This document shows positions 1 through 11,689 of a stretch of 64,000 nucleotides of DNA, one piece after another (positions within the stretch are counted from its first letter, which is position 1; the number at the start of each line of letters is the position of its first letter). The notes under the pieces were generated by a model that worked only from the letters and a program-made list of their open reading frames with translations, did no database searches and was not told where the DNA came from. The translations under genes and the position numbers were made by a program. Source of the stretch: Hofstenia miamia. Taxonomy: Eukaryota > Xenacoelomorpha > Acoela > Hofsteniidae. The DNA is taken from NCBI GenBank assembly GCA_900660155.1, contig CABFPE010000037.1, forward strand, positions 653,855 to 717,854. Direction: 5' to 3'.

Positions 1-1770
1 TATATATATATATATATATATTATTGTAAACTTCTATGACTTCTTGCAACCTAGACTTGAATCTCATTGATAACTGTTTGCAGATGGTGAAGCTGTAATT
101 ATATTCTGAAGAGATTCATAGATTTCATCAGTGATTTTAACGAGGAAACCTGCTGTTACAAGAAATAGTACAAATGCATAAAATTGTATAGTGCTAGGTG
201 AATCACTATTAAGATACATACACCATAACTAGCATATCATCGCATAAATAGTATCGTAATATTTCATGAATCACACCATTAATACAAATTTCCAACTAAT
301 TTCTAGTTACTCAAAAAATTCATTTGTGAAGCAATTACATGAGTTTAATTGTACAGATAATTAGTAAGGAGCGCACCGATATTTAGTAATAGCAAATTTG
401 CATAATTTGAAAAAAGTTTGAACGGTTTTTGAACATTGTGTGTATATTAGGCAGATCTGGTCACGCCAACAAAAATCAAGTAGCCTTTCTAAGTTTCTAA
501 TCTTGTTAAAAAGTCCTTAGACGTGAGCACCATGTACACAGTAATTGACGAGTAGAAAGCGCTTATGATATCCATTTGTTTTATAATACAACGTGCCTAT
601 TCACAGTTGAGGTACTTAAAAACTCTTTTTTTCCACATTCTTTTGTGACAAGTTCTTTAGTCACTAACAATCAAGGTGAACAATAATAATGTTCGCCTTA
701 CTAAAATGCATTTAGAATGACTAACTCTAACCCTGGTATCCGGTTCCCACCATTCCACATACTACAACTTCGCATCGCGTAGCAAATATATACAAAATTA
801 GGAAAAACGTGTGATAACATTGAACTTGTTTATTCCTTATTTGATCTTTTCCGGGGATTCTTATTAAATAATGTACACTTTCTATATTGTAAGTGCAATA
901 TTGTAAAACTGAAAATACGATCCGTAGTATAATTTAACTATATCTGACAGCTTCGCCAAAATTATCGATTTGACTATGCCTAATATAGTTCATTCAAGCT
1001 ATGTTGTTTCAAGCATTCCAAAGAGTCAAATGAAAACGCAGATTTAAAATTAACATGAATCCATAGGGAAAGTGTTCGGTACATTTTTTTGAACAGCCTT
1101 AATAGAATTAATTTTTTTAAGTAGAACCAAGGACTACTTAAGTAGTCTTTGAGTAGAACCATATTACAAATGTTACACATCAATACCGAAATATGTGGAA
1201 GCTAACGTCGTAAAAAGTAAATTTTCCTAATAGCTTGGCAGAGTTATCCAAACCAAGCTTTAAATTAATGATTTAAAACAATTGATTTTATGATGTTAAA
1301 ATATTCTACTAATTTAATCTTTAATGATTATTTGACCGACCGTAATCTAATAAATAAAAATGGCTGACAGATTATCCAGTTATTATGGCGTTGGAAATTA
1401 TACCGCACAAATTATAAATTGCCATCTATTGGATTGCGCAATCCTCAATAATTGAGATTTCTGTTTAGTAAATTTACATGAACAGTTTCACAATTAAATC
1501 AATTGGTATTTTGTTTCAAGCGTTCTAGGAACCAAGACGGAACTATGTGATAACAATAAAAAAGTACTTTCCAGAAAGCGCACAATAAGGATAAAAATGA
1601 AGTGAAACCTGTTCCTTATATGAAAAAAATATGCATGTGTGAAATACCATTTCGTAAAAAAACCGTACTGACGTCTCCGAAAGGTTAATATTTTTAAATG
1701 CCTCTGAAATTTTAAAGAAATTTGCAAAAAGGTTGTATACGAATAGAATCATCACTGCAAACATTTTTAG
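1..1770. other. Intron/upstream DNA of the OATP gene, no exon seen
   Basis: This stretch lies upstream of the first recognisable transporter exon and is probably intronic, because that exon starts in mid-protein. I looked in all frames for the cysteine-rich extracellular (Kazal-like) part of OATP that should come before it and did not find it. It begins with a (TA)n run at 1-20 and contains a short perfect palindrome near 1130-1148. The small ORFs here look random. Confidence 0.5.
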
Positions 1771-1978
1771 GATAAAGAAAGGTGCTATTCTTCGTTAACG
1801 ATGGGTGCTTGTAATCAGGACTGCAGTCGGAGATTACCTGGCTATATTTTGTTCTTTTTTCTCTTCTTTTTCGGTAGCTGCATCGCTGTACCAAAAGTCA
1901 TAGCTCTTCTCAGACTGGTAGAGGATGATTTACGGTCTATCTCGATTGGGCTACAATGGGTCTTCTTTAGAATGTTTG
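1771..1978 (+). CDS. OATP/SLCO transporter, penultimate exon
   Basis: Organic anion transporting polypeptides are 12-helix plasma-membrane carriers for bile salts, steroid conjugates, prostaglandins and drugs. The exon opens after a strong acceptor (catttttag at 1761-1770) and reads in phase 0 from Asp-Lys-Glu-Arg-Cys. It first gives an extracellular cysteine stretch (GACNQDC), then a very hydrophobic helix (ILFFFLFFFGSC), then the family's ALLRLVEDDLRSISIGLQW motif, which corresponds to the conserved stretch before helix 11. It stops at a good donor (g|gtaaga, GT at 1979-1980) in phase 1. The phase matches the next exon exactly, creating a glycine codon. The ATG at 1801 lies inside the exon and is not a start. 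Family assignment is firm; the subfamily is not determinable. Confidence 0.85.
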
Positions 1979-2954
1979 GTAAGAATTTATAAACTTTATT
2001 AAAAAAGAACACAATATAAAATTCACACTCCTTCTAAAATTCATAAATTTCCAAGGTTTAAGGGAATAGAATTAATATATAATGTAGTTGTAGTCGATTG
2101 CTATGAACGCTAGTTAATGAGAAAATTTAATCAATTTTGTAAATTTCGAAATTTTCAACTGCCTCAGCCACAGCAATACACCTTACTAGAAATTTTCAAC
2201 ATTACATGTTCACCAATTTCCAAATTTCGTAATAACCTTGAGGAGAATTCCTTGACAATTTAGAAAACGGTTTGTACTTTTAAAAGTACACAAAGAAGTT
2301 AAAGGTTAGCTACTATCCTTATGCGAAACATTGTATTGCATCATACTTTACAGGCGCAACTAACTTCAAATTTTAGAGGGGGCAAGTTATTTTCTTACAA
2401 CTTAAAACAATGCTATACTACTGTCAGTTTTTGTCTGCTACAGTGCGTATTTCTTAAGCAAAATTCTGGATGAATTTCGCCAGCATAGGATCTATTTTAT
2501 AAGTACAAGAATATAAATATATTTTAGATAGATATGTTATTGTTTGAGTTTTAAATTAAATCCTAATATTGATAAAATAGGATTACAAATGCATATAAAA
2601 ATTGGTCGAAAATGGGTTAGAAGTATGTAAAATAACAAAATATTCATGACATTATTTTTAATTTTTCTGCAATTACGACACATTATTCCATGAAATTATC
2701 ATATGATATTTTAAATGAAGCACCAATAAACTTGACGAAAAAATATAAGTGATATTCGAAAAGACTCTCTTAACATCTGCACTAACAATAGGATACAATT
2801 TGGTCACCAAAGATCTCTCTGGGATGGCCACAGGGTGATGGTTTCAAATACATTTTAAGTATGTGAGAATGTTCCTCTTCAAAAGGCATCTCAAATAGTT
2901 GAGGCTCCATCACTGTTATAAAAATCTGCAATCCTTAAATTAAAATAAATGCAT

Positions 2955-2957
2955 TTT

Positions 2958-2995
<38 letters not shown>
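2955..2995. repeat. (TA)n microsatellite
   Basis: A run of alternating A and T in the transporter intron. The mariner element begins directly after it, and a shorter TA tract resumes after the element at about 3889-3910. The transposon therefore landed in an existing microsatellite, where every step is a TA target. Confidence 0.9.
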
Positions 2996-2996
<1 letters not shown>

Positions 2997-3101
2997 TGTG
3001 TGTTTTTAAAGTTCCGGTGAATTTCAAAAGTCTCTTTTAAAAATACTCAATAAAATATTTCAAGAATCATTAGGTCACTCGGTAGTATATATGTTTGGAT
3101 T

Positions 3102-3431
3102 TTGTTTACCATGAATATGAGCCAGAAAATCGATATGTTGATGATATATTATGCCAGCCAAAAATCAGTAACTGCAGCCATTAAACAGTACTGTACAAAA
3201 CATGGTATTAAATGCAAAGAAGATCGCCCGAGTGATACCTCAGTTCGACGACTTGACAATAAATTTGAAGAGTATGGCACAGTGTCAGATCTACAAAGAA
3301 GTGGAAGAGGCGATTCTATAAGCATTTATGATATTGTGGCAGTCGAGGAGGCAATTCAGCAACTGAAAAACCTGGGTCAGCTTCCCACCACCTCGAATGT
3401 CGCTGCAAGTGTTGGCCGATTAAAATTATGA
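3102..3431 (+). pseudogene. Mariner transposase, N-terminal HTH part
   Basis: The frame opens with a helix-turn-helix domain of the DUF4817 type common in invertebrate mariners: SQKIDMLMIYYASQ, then CTKHGIKCKEDRPSDTSVRR, then KFEEYGTVSDLQRSGRG. A second helical part follows up to VAASVGRL. A more likely start is the second Met at 3111 (MNMSQK). The frame ends early at 3429-3431. In another frame the text goes on with IKIMKGELKLKPYK, matching the usual mariner linker, so a frameshift is present. No aspartate of the DDE core is encoded. Confidence 0.75.
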
Positions 3432-3471
3432 AGGGAGAGTTAAAACTTAAACCATATAAGACCACATACGG

Positions 3472-3725
3472 CCAATACATTGCTTGAAGCATTGAAAACC
3501 CTTTTTCCTTGTGGTGTTATTAGTGAACGAACTGAGTTTAGCTGGCCTCCTAGAAGTCCCTACTTATCCCTCTTGGATTTCTTTGTCTGGGACTGGATGA
3601 AAAACAAGGTTTATGCAGAGGCTAGACCTCAAAGTTTGCAACAACTGAAGGAGAAAATTATTGAAGCATACGAATCAATGACAGAAGAAATGTTTCAAAA
3701 TGCTTGTGATTCTGTGCTCGAATGA
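3472..3725 (+). pseudogene. Mariner transposase, C-terminal part
   Basis: The remnant contains SWPPRSPYLSLLDFFVWDWM, the decayed form of the mariner signature WPPRSPDLxPxDFFLWG. It is followed by NKVYAEARPQSLQQLKEKI, the normal tail of the enzyme. The third catalytic aspartate of the signature appears to be tyrosine here (SPYLS). The preceding several hundred bases that would encode the first two catalytic residues are missing compared with full-length relatives. Confidence 0.75.
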
Positions 3726-4167
3726 CTGGAAACCTGTATTGAAAATGAAGGTAGTCACCTCGAAAACATTATTTGAACAATTAATGCTAACTCATAACTG
3801 TTAATAATGTATGTTTTCTTTGTTGATTAAATTTTGTTATATTTCCGAAATATACGTTTAAAATTCACCGGAATTTAAAAACGCACGGTATATACTATAT
3901 ATATATATTGATTTTCAGGATAATAAAGATTTATTCAATTGCCCCCCTTGTTTGCACCCTGTTTACACATAAATTATATAGAAACTATAAAATTAAGTAT
4001 AATACTTAATAAACACGACAAAAAATTAGAAAATGCACACAGTACAATTTTTAGACTTACTAGTATTTACATTTTTATAATTGTTGAATAGCGGCGATTG
4101 TCTATTGAAATGGATAAAATCATTACGTTAACAACTAGGTTGAAAATGATGTTGATTTTGTATTTAG

Positions 4168-4442
4168 GCATGATCCCTGGGCCATTACTATATGGGAAAA
4201 TATTTGACTTAGCATGTAAGAGTTGGGTGTCCAATTCAAAATCGTTATGCACGAGCACGTCTTTCTGTTCTGTCTATCTTCCTGACCATCTGCAGATGTA
4301 CATCATAATAGCTACATTCTCCACACTGCTTGCGGGGGAAATCAGTCTCCTATTTGCCATAAAACTGTATCACAAAAATGTTCGTGAAAAAGAGATCGAT
4401 CAAATTCACATTCCAAATGAATTGCCAAAATCCAAAGTTTAG
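4168..4442 (+). CDS. OATP/SLCO transporter, terminal exon
   Basis: The exon starts after the acceptor tgtatttag. Spliced to the previous exon it restores glycine and reads GMIPGPLLYGKIFDLACKSW, the OATP motif (IPGPIxFGxxID..C..W) that leads into the last extracellular loop. The loop carries several cysteines (SLCTSTSFCSVY). A final helix follows (MYIIIATFSTLLAGEISLLFAI), then a short charged cytoplasmic tail of about 30 residues ending at TAG 4440-4442. The ATG at 4098 lies in the intron and is not used. No PDZ-type C-terminus is obvious (ends SKV). Confidence 0.88.
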
Positions 4443-4480
4443 TCACGTGCACTACAAATTATTTTTGTAAATATTGTTTC

Positions 4481-4486
4481 AATAAA
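4481..4486 (+). promoter_or_regulatory. Polyadenylation signal of the OATP gene
   Basis: AATAAA lies about 40 bases after the transporter stop codon. That implies a very short 3' untranslated region if it is used. The sequence then becomes plain AT-rich spacer. Confidence 0.6.
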
Positions 4487-5463
4487 TGTCATCCGAAGTA
4501 GAATACGAAAAATGTTTGTTTTACAAAAAAACAAAAGCTATTTGAATACCATAGAAAATATATTATAAACTTTCGCCTTAGAAACAGAATAAATAACTTA
4601 AGCAACCTAAACTAACATCATTTCTAAAACATATATACATGTAAAGCTAGAAAATAGACAGTAAGGCCAAACTAAACTGGAGAATCTTAACCTTAAGTCA
4701 ACCACAATTCCTCTAAAGTTATTATTTTAAGAATGTTAGTAACACATCACTAATTAAAGCAGTTGTTGTAAAATGCAATGAGGTTAATCAACGAGCAACC
4801 CGGTGTGTAATTATATCGAATTTTAAGAAATGGACTGAAATCTCTTCAATTAGCAAAAGCAATTTGTGCAACAATGTTAAGCGTTAGGCTAAATAGCAAA
4901 ATGGTGCAAACGAAATTGCTATGCAAAACTATACAAAAATTTCATTACCTTCTTTATCACTATTAAATTATATCATTTTCTAATATAAACAATATAAACA
5001 TACTAAATAGTATAAATATATTCAGCTGACTTACGGTTGAAAACAGTGGATGCGGAACGAATATTGGCTATGCGGGGGCAAGTTACACTGTTTGCACAGC
5101 ATATTAACTAAGCGAAATTTTATTGTTAAAATTATAAAATTAAGGGAAGATTTTCTGAAAAGCTGAACTTAGGCCGATGGCGCTGGCTAAAAAAACAATA
5201 GCCTTTTTCAAATCATCTTGCTAAAGGCAATCTTGCACTGATACTCTACATTCAATTAACTGTAACAAATTTGAAATAAGCAAAAAAACACTCATTTTAA
5301 CTGAAAAATTTTTGACTTATTACAAAGAACAGTGGCAGACTTGGAATTTCCCTTAGGTAAAATTACATTGGTCAATTCAGATGGTCTAGTGATAATATTT
5401 CTCACAATTTTTTGCTAATGAAATCTTGAGAATTAATAACTCTACTAAAAATTCAAGGATAGA

Positions 5464-5483
5464 CCCCCCCCCCCCCCCCCCCC
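5464..5483. repeat. Poly-C homopolymer
   Basis: About 20 cytosines in a row inside very AT-rich DNA. The length is likely unstable in sequencing and in vivo. No element boundary is visible beside it. Confidence 0.9.
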
Positions 5484-8400
5484 GCATGAGAACGAATATT
5501 TTTATACAAAAATGATTGTTTATACATTTCAAAAGTGAAATGAAAAGATGGCAAAGTTTTATAGAAAATAATGCAAATAGAGTTGGTTTCTTATGAGAAA
5601 CTTAGTAATTGTCAAGATTGAAACATTTTTTGATAACTACATCTTTAAAGAACATACATCTAGATGTGGAAGGTTATAACTAATTCTGATACAAATTTCT
5701 ATACAAATACACTGGCTTGTAGTAATGAATTTCCGTTTCAAACTCGTATAATAGTACTGTTAAGAATCATATTACATCAAAATAACCACAAAGCGTTATA
5801 AACATCAAATAGAAATAAAATTCAGTAGTTATTATTAACGTCAATAGAAGAGATTACATATTTTTCTATACATATCTAAAATATTAAACAGCTGTATGCT
5901 TTGTCAAAATATGGCATTCTTTGGAGAAAAGCATTTATTCAATGAATTTTAAGTAAAACAGCTTTAAATAACAACTTAATAGATCCCAAAATTTAAAATG
6001 TCTAATTACGGTTAGAACATTACAAGGCTAAAAATAGTCTTTGAGCACCTTTTACACACTGTATACTCAGTATCTTAATAAATATTTCACATATTTTATT
6101 GTGCTCAAGTAGGAAAACACATCATCCGAAGCATTTACTAATTTCGAGTTCAAACGCTATTCCATTATGAAATGTCTTTTATATTTATTGAAATTCGATT
6201 GACAACATGTCTTGTTCAATAAACCTATAAATTTTATCAACGATCTGTTAGAAAATATAGCGCACAACTAATTCCAGGTAACTCAGAGAGGGAGATGGAT
6301 GGTAATTAGTTGTTCGAATGGTTTCACAATATTAGAAAGAATGTTAATGATATTTAGGAGAATTGCATTTAGAATTAGAGAATAATATATTATAGCAAAA
6401 TCATGGCACAAGATAAAATGAATTTAATTTAAGTACTCATTGAATGTTGCTTCATAGAAGCGATTATGATTTTTTTCTAAAGTAATGGGAAATAAATGTG
6501 AAGCATGCTTAAAAATGTCAAAGCATATCGCTGTGCGAAAATCAACAACAAATTGTCGTCATTTTCACTTGCTAGAATTTCCCTGAATGTTGGCAAATTC
6601 CTTGAGATTTGTTCAACTCATAACAACCATTTCCGGATTGCTGCTGTAATAAAAAGCAGGTAAAGTGAATAAATTCAAAGCACATACCCTTGTATTTAGC
6701 AAAATGGTTAGTACTATAAAACTTCCAACATTTTATTGTTTAATGGATTTATATGCTAGTGACTATTCGACCGGAGAATTACTTGTTACCAATGGAAAAC
6801 TTTTAAAAATATTTTCATATTTTTAGAAATAGCGTGCAATGCAGCACAATGGTATCAACCTCAATTCAAAAATAAAAATTGCGTACAACCAAAGCTGCGA
6901 TGCAGCGTATTAAAAAATGAATCTGTATTCCAGTAAATGTGATTGTTTTTGAAAATGATGATTGCTAATATTGATTTGCAAAGTAGTTTGGGTTTTATAG
7001 GAAATTCAATTTTCCTACTTTGATGCTAATCTATGAATACAAAGAAAAACTATTCACTTTTCCGCATAATAGCGTAAAATACAAATATAGTAATAGATGT
7101 TTACAAATTTCTGGATAAAAGGGCATGCTTCTAGTTTTTCCCAAATTAAGTCAACCACAACATTCACTTATACCATTTTTTAATGTCAAACTTATACCAA
7201 AAGCTTTAATTCCAATTGAAAACTAGTAGTATTGAGAACAACTTTTAAGCAAAAAAATTATTATATTAATATATACTTTATTCTCCACTTGTTATTTATG
7301 GAGGACAATTAAAAAATAAAAAATATTTTTTCATTTAATTTTGTTCTTCGAAAATGGGTAAAAGTACAGCCTTGTTACAAATCATAGATAAAGATATAAA
7401 AAATTCTGTATTAGTTTGAAAATATATCTACTGCACTGAATCTTACATTTCAAGTCTTTCATCTCAATATATAAGTCTCCAAAATTAATATGATGTAATA
7501 AAAATTTATTTCTGATGTAGTCGTAATTTCCTCGAACGCGAAGCTGAAATTCCACATGCTTGACTACCCACACATTTGGAATTTGCAGTAGTGAATTTTC
7601 TGAAATTGTTTTAAAAGTGTTTTGAAATTTTGAAGAGTTTTTTCAAAAATAAAGATGTGAAGTATTTACAAGCGATGAGGCTTTCAATCCCATAAAGTAT
7701 TCTAGCGGCTTTGACTGTGCTACTAGTCTCTTTTGTTCTCTACTTTCATTAACAGCTTGAAATGGACTTAATTGGTAGACAAGCAACAGTGAAAGGCAAA
7801 AACTTGTATTTAAAGTGAAATTTCATTTTTTGTCAACCTTAAGCAGCCTAGGAATACTTATATGTTTAAAACAACGAACGTTGCATTTGCAAATGCTCCT
7901 CTGAACACTAGGATGGAGAAAATGTAAATCTTTTTTTAAAAATTCAGAATTTTCAAAGAAACACTGTTAATCTCTCCAAGTACTTCAGACAGAACACCAA
8001 AAATTTTTAGCAATACATTCAGAATGTTCACCAATACATGTACATGATTTTCGAACTTTCTAATGGGATTAGAGAAAATTTTTGAAAATATTGAACGATT
8101 TATCCTTTTAAAAGCAACCAGGCTGCTTAAGGGTAAGAAACAACACATTCAAGAGTTAATTCGGCGATAACTTTCTAACACTTGCTGCGAATAAAAAAGT
8201 GACGTAAATATTTCGTAGAATGTCCGCATGAAATTTAAAACTACATAAATAGGGATTGGAATTATCATAAGCATTGATAAATGCCTAGGGTTAAAATAGA
8301 TACGTTTAATCTTATTTGCACGTGGTTTGAACGAAGCAGTAGGGAAACATGTCCTTTGTGAAAAGCAATTAAAACAATATTGAAATTATTCAGAAATAAA

Positions 8401-9800
8401 CGTAGAATATGCTCCAGGTTACTGCTGGCTGATACTCAAAGACGAACCAAGTGACACACTTCTACAAAATCTCGCGACAAAAGTGGTATTGCTTCAAAAT
8501 TGAATGAGAGCATTCAGAATCTCCAACCAAGTAGCGTATTCAATATTGAGAAAATCCCGAATGCGGTGGTAAGCGTGGTGCAATTAAAGTGGATATAGCA
8601 GGATTGAAACTAGCATTTCGAAGTACGGCTACTAAAGAAAACCGCCTTAAGGTGTGCTTGCTAGTCAAGAGTGAGGCCTGTATTGTGATTTCTGCGAGGC
8701 GAATACCAGAAAACTCAATCCTCTCAATGGAAGCATCGACTATTTATGGGCAATCTCTACAGATAAAAAATGGTGAAAAGTAGGTTTTCCATACGCATAC
8801 CCTTCTATAAAAAAATCATTAAAATAAATGTACACAAGCTTTGTAAATTTTAAACACAGGAAAACATTGAACTCCAAATATATGTTCGATACGATGACAT
8901 TGTGCTGACTATAGAAACAATTAGCCTACTTTTGAATATACAATTGTAGTTTGAATGTACAAAGTCGCTTTAATAACCAATTATAATAAAAAATTTCTCT
9001 TAAAAAGAGATTTAAGTCGAAGGAAATATTAATAATCAACATTTGCTATGAATGAAAATGGAGTTTGGCGAATTTTCGATGAATAATACTCAGGTTGAAC
9101 GTCTCACAATAATCGTGGTACATATGTACATGTATATATCAATGAACTTTGTTTTTTATTAAATTAAAATGTGTTAACGTACGATTTAAATAAGATACTC
9201 TTTAGTCTTTTAAATTCTAAAACAAAATTTAATCAGCAGAAATATTAAAAATAATATTTCTCATGAAGAAACGTATGCTGTGCGAAGTTACTTTTAAATT
9301 AACTACATATATTGTAACATGTAGTTAAAGTCATGTTTCAGTCTAGACGGTTGATGGTGTTTTCAAAATGGTACGAAATACATGCAATGTTGAAACTTCA
9401 GTCAATGTTGAGTTAAATTAACGAGGCAAAGTTATTGAATTAAATCGAACTGTCAGTGGGAATTAGCAAGACAAATGATAATATTCCTCATACGCTAATA
9501 AATTATGAGTGAAGCAGTGGACAGAGCAGGAAAAAGAATTTTGTTTCAATTTCTAAACAATTCCACTGTTACATTTTTAAATGTTTAGAATTCCAGCAAG
9601 AGCAGAATTTCAACTGTTTTCTTCAAGTGGAAATAGGCAGGATTTTACATAAATTAACGTTCTGTAAAAAAGATCTTCCATAATTGTGACAGTATTAACA
9701 TTATAACTAGGGAGGGACGTAGAGCAGATTTGCCGTTAACACAGCACATTAACGTAAAATATGTAACAGATTTCATATCTACTTACTGCCAATGTCTACG

Positions 9801-9802
<2 letters not shown>

Positions 9803-9842
<40 letters not shown>

Positions 9843-9852
9843 TATATATATA
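9803..9852. repeat. (TA)n microsatellite
   Basis: A TA dinucleotide run interrupted once by a doubled A. Similar tracts recur at 10063-10097, 11342-11374, 28020-28061 and 47687-47735. Confidence 0.9.
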
Positions 9853-10063
9853 GGTTTCATATTTCATAGTTAAGCCCCATATAAATGGAAAATTTCAACT
9901 CAATATTTTTTGAATTTATGTAATATGCCTAAAAACGGTTACATAAAATTACAATTAATTTTTTTGATGTTTTCTAGAAAACTTGGGCGGCCTTAGTTTG
10001 GCACTCTGTCTCTTTAGAAAACGCCCTGAGTGTGACTCAGCGAAAATTTCTAAAACAGTATAA

Positions 10064-10099
<36 letters not shown>

Positions 10100-10840
10100 T
10101 TATTGAGACAATAAAATAAATAGTTACCCCCCATTCATCAATCAACACTTTGCTAATACAATGTTTTGAAAGGGTGTCTTGAAGTTGATCCCAAATGCCA
10201 ATAGGTAGACTCACATAGAGATGCGCCATTAATACATTGACGAGAAGGGTCTAAATTATTACTATTGCTAGAGTAATATATCATTGTTGTTATAGTTATT
10301 TAAAATTTTATGAAAAGCATAACATAGTTTATAAGACGCATATAAACTAAGGTTATTCTGGAAACTGCTGCTACATCTACGTTCTAAAATGAATTCATTG
10401 AACTTCCGGTGAAAATTACGTGTACGAATTTTTTCATGGAAACTTCTAAAAATATAAACAACTATAAAGACATGGAAATGAAATGCTAGTTGTGATGAAA
10501 TTGTAAATTCCAAAACCCCGACTATGAGTATTATTATTAATTAAATAAGCAGTGCAAAAGGAGATTAAAAGTTTGGTTTTACGAAAATTATTAAGAATAT
10601 AACAACTAATTTATGTCATTGTTAGAGGTTAAACTTTTGAATTATTAATATATTGTGAACCTAGAAAATTCTTGTACATTATATTCTCCTATGATTTTTA
10701 TAACTTTAATACAATTGGATTCTTTGCAAATTTCTTGCATGTAAGCTATTACATTTGCTAAAAATTGATTGGAAATAGCCTCAATAAGTTCATTGTATAT
10801 GACGTTGCGAGTGGCGAAGCACTTCTTAGCATACTACTAC

Positions 10841-11129
10841 CAGGCACGTGGCTTGCATTTGAAATTTAAGGGGGGGCATGGGTCCGGAAAGTTCAATAAA
10901 TTAATCATAGTTTTACTGATATGAAATAGTTTCACACTTTTTCATTGAATTTTTTTAATAGAATTACATTAGTATTGTGTATATTTCAACTAAAAGACAT
11001 TCACTCTAACTTAGAGAATATTAGAATTAATACTATGGAGTTTTGTATCCAGGATGCCAAAAGGAAGGGGACACAGTGGCCCAACAGGGAGGGCCATGGC
11101 CCCCTGGCCCTCCCCTAGCCACGGCCCTG
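10841..11129. mobile_element. hAT-type MITE with perfect 8-bp target duplication
   Basis: The left end starts caggcacgtggc, and the right end, reverse-complemented, starts cagggccgtggc. Runs of G follow on both sides (ggggggg on the left, a GC-rich block at 11050-11128 on the right). The 8 bases actactac flank both ends (10833-10840 and 11130-11137), as expected for hAT transposition. It is 289 bp long with no coding capacity. The GC-rich right half stands out sharply from the surrounding AT-rich DNA. Confidence 0.8.
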
Positions 11130-11339
11130 ACTACTACAGATTTTGTAAAATAATTTGCGACATCGTATTTCTTCACGCTAACTGAGAATTTGTTTAGTCT
11201 CCCATTGCAATATTTTTCTTGCCATGCTTTTACTTTTTTCAATTTAAATTTTTCGTTATATTGCTAGGAGAAAAATCTTTCTGTCAATCAATAAGAAATT
11301 AAAAAGACAGGTGGCAATCATGGAAGCAAACAGATATTA

Positions 11340-11341
<2 letters not shown>

Positions 11342-11374
<33 letters not shown>
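11342..11374. repeat. (TA)n microsatellite
   Basis: A plain alternating TA run. It is translated in one frame as repeated Ile-Tyr and is responsible for a spurious short ORF. Confidence 0.85.
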
Positions 11375-11377
<3 letters not shown>

Positions 11378-11689
11378 GAGCGAAAATACCAGGGTTGTTG
11401 AGTCGAAAAACTGGGAAGGAGCAATTAGCTTCAACATATACCTTGTCGTAAAAACTGGTAGTTTGGTTTTCGTTAATACCTTTTTTGGACTGTCCTGATA
11501 GAAATATGATATGAGTGGGATTTGTAGAGCATAGAATAACGAAACTAGCGACTGTAAGTAAATTTGCGTTTTAAAACACCCGCCAAATACCAATTTTGCT
11601 TGTGTTAAATTTAGTCATGTATAACAAATGAGACAATTTGAATTTTTGTATCACAAAGTCACCCATGCCTTTAGTTTTCTATATAGAGC

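Larger units (their letters stand above)
2996..3888 (+). mobile_element. Mariner-type DNA transposon, internally deleted
   Basis: The ends form imperfect terminal inverted repeats of about 30 bp. The left begins ctgtgtgtttttaaagttcc and the right end, reverse-complemented, begins ccgtgcgtttttaaattcc. Both are followed by ccggtgaatt, and TA flanks each side (2994-2995 and 3889-3890). The element carries the N-terminal DNA-binding helix domain and the C-terminal end of a mariner transposase in + orientation, but the catalytic middle is missing. At 0.9 kb it is shorter than the usual 1.3 kb. It could only move with transposase supplied from elsewhere. Confidence 0.85.
1979..4167 (+). other. Last intron of the OATP gene
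   Basis: The intron runs from donor GT (1979) to acceptor tgtatttag (AG at 4166-4167). It is about 2.2 kb long, and roughly 0.9 kb of it is a mariner insertion (2996-3888). A second short (TA)n remnant follows the mariner. No other coding signal is visible. Confidence 0.75.
4500..10832. other. AT-rich spacer without recognisable genes
   Basis: No coding exon or structural RNA is recognisable over this stretch. It contains a poly-C run at 5464-5483 and (TA)n tracts near 9803-9852 and 10063-10097. A slightly less AT-rich block at about 8400-8780 gives broken protein-like frames (for example GLKLAFRSTATKENRLKVC), which may be an old transposase, but I could not assign it. Other ORFs look random. 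Confidence 0.5.

Noticed and set aside
8400-8783. Possible transposase block around the ORF at 8589
   Set aside because: Composition differs a little from its surroundings, but no recognisable motif appears in any frame.
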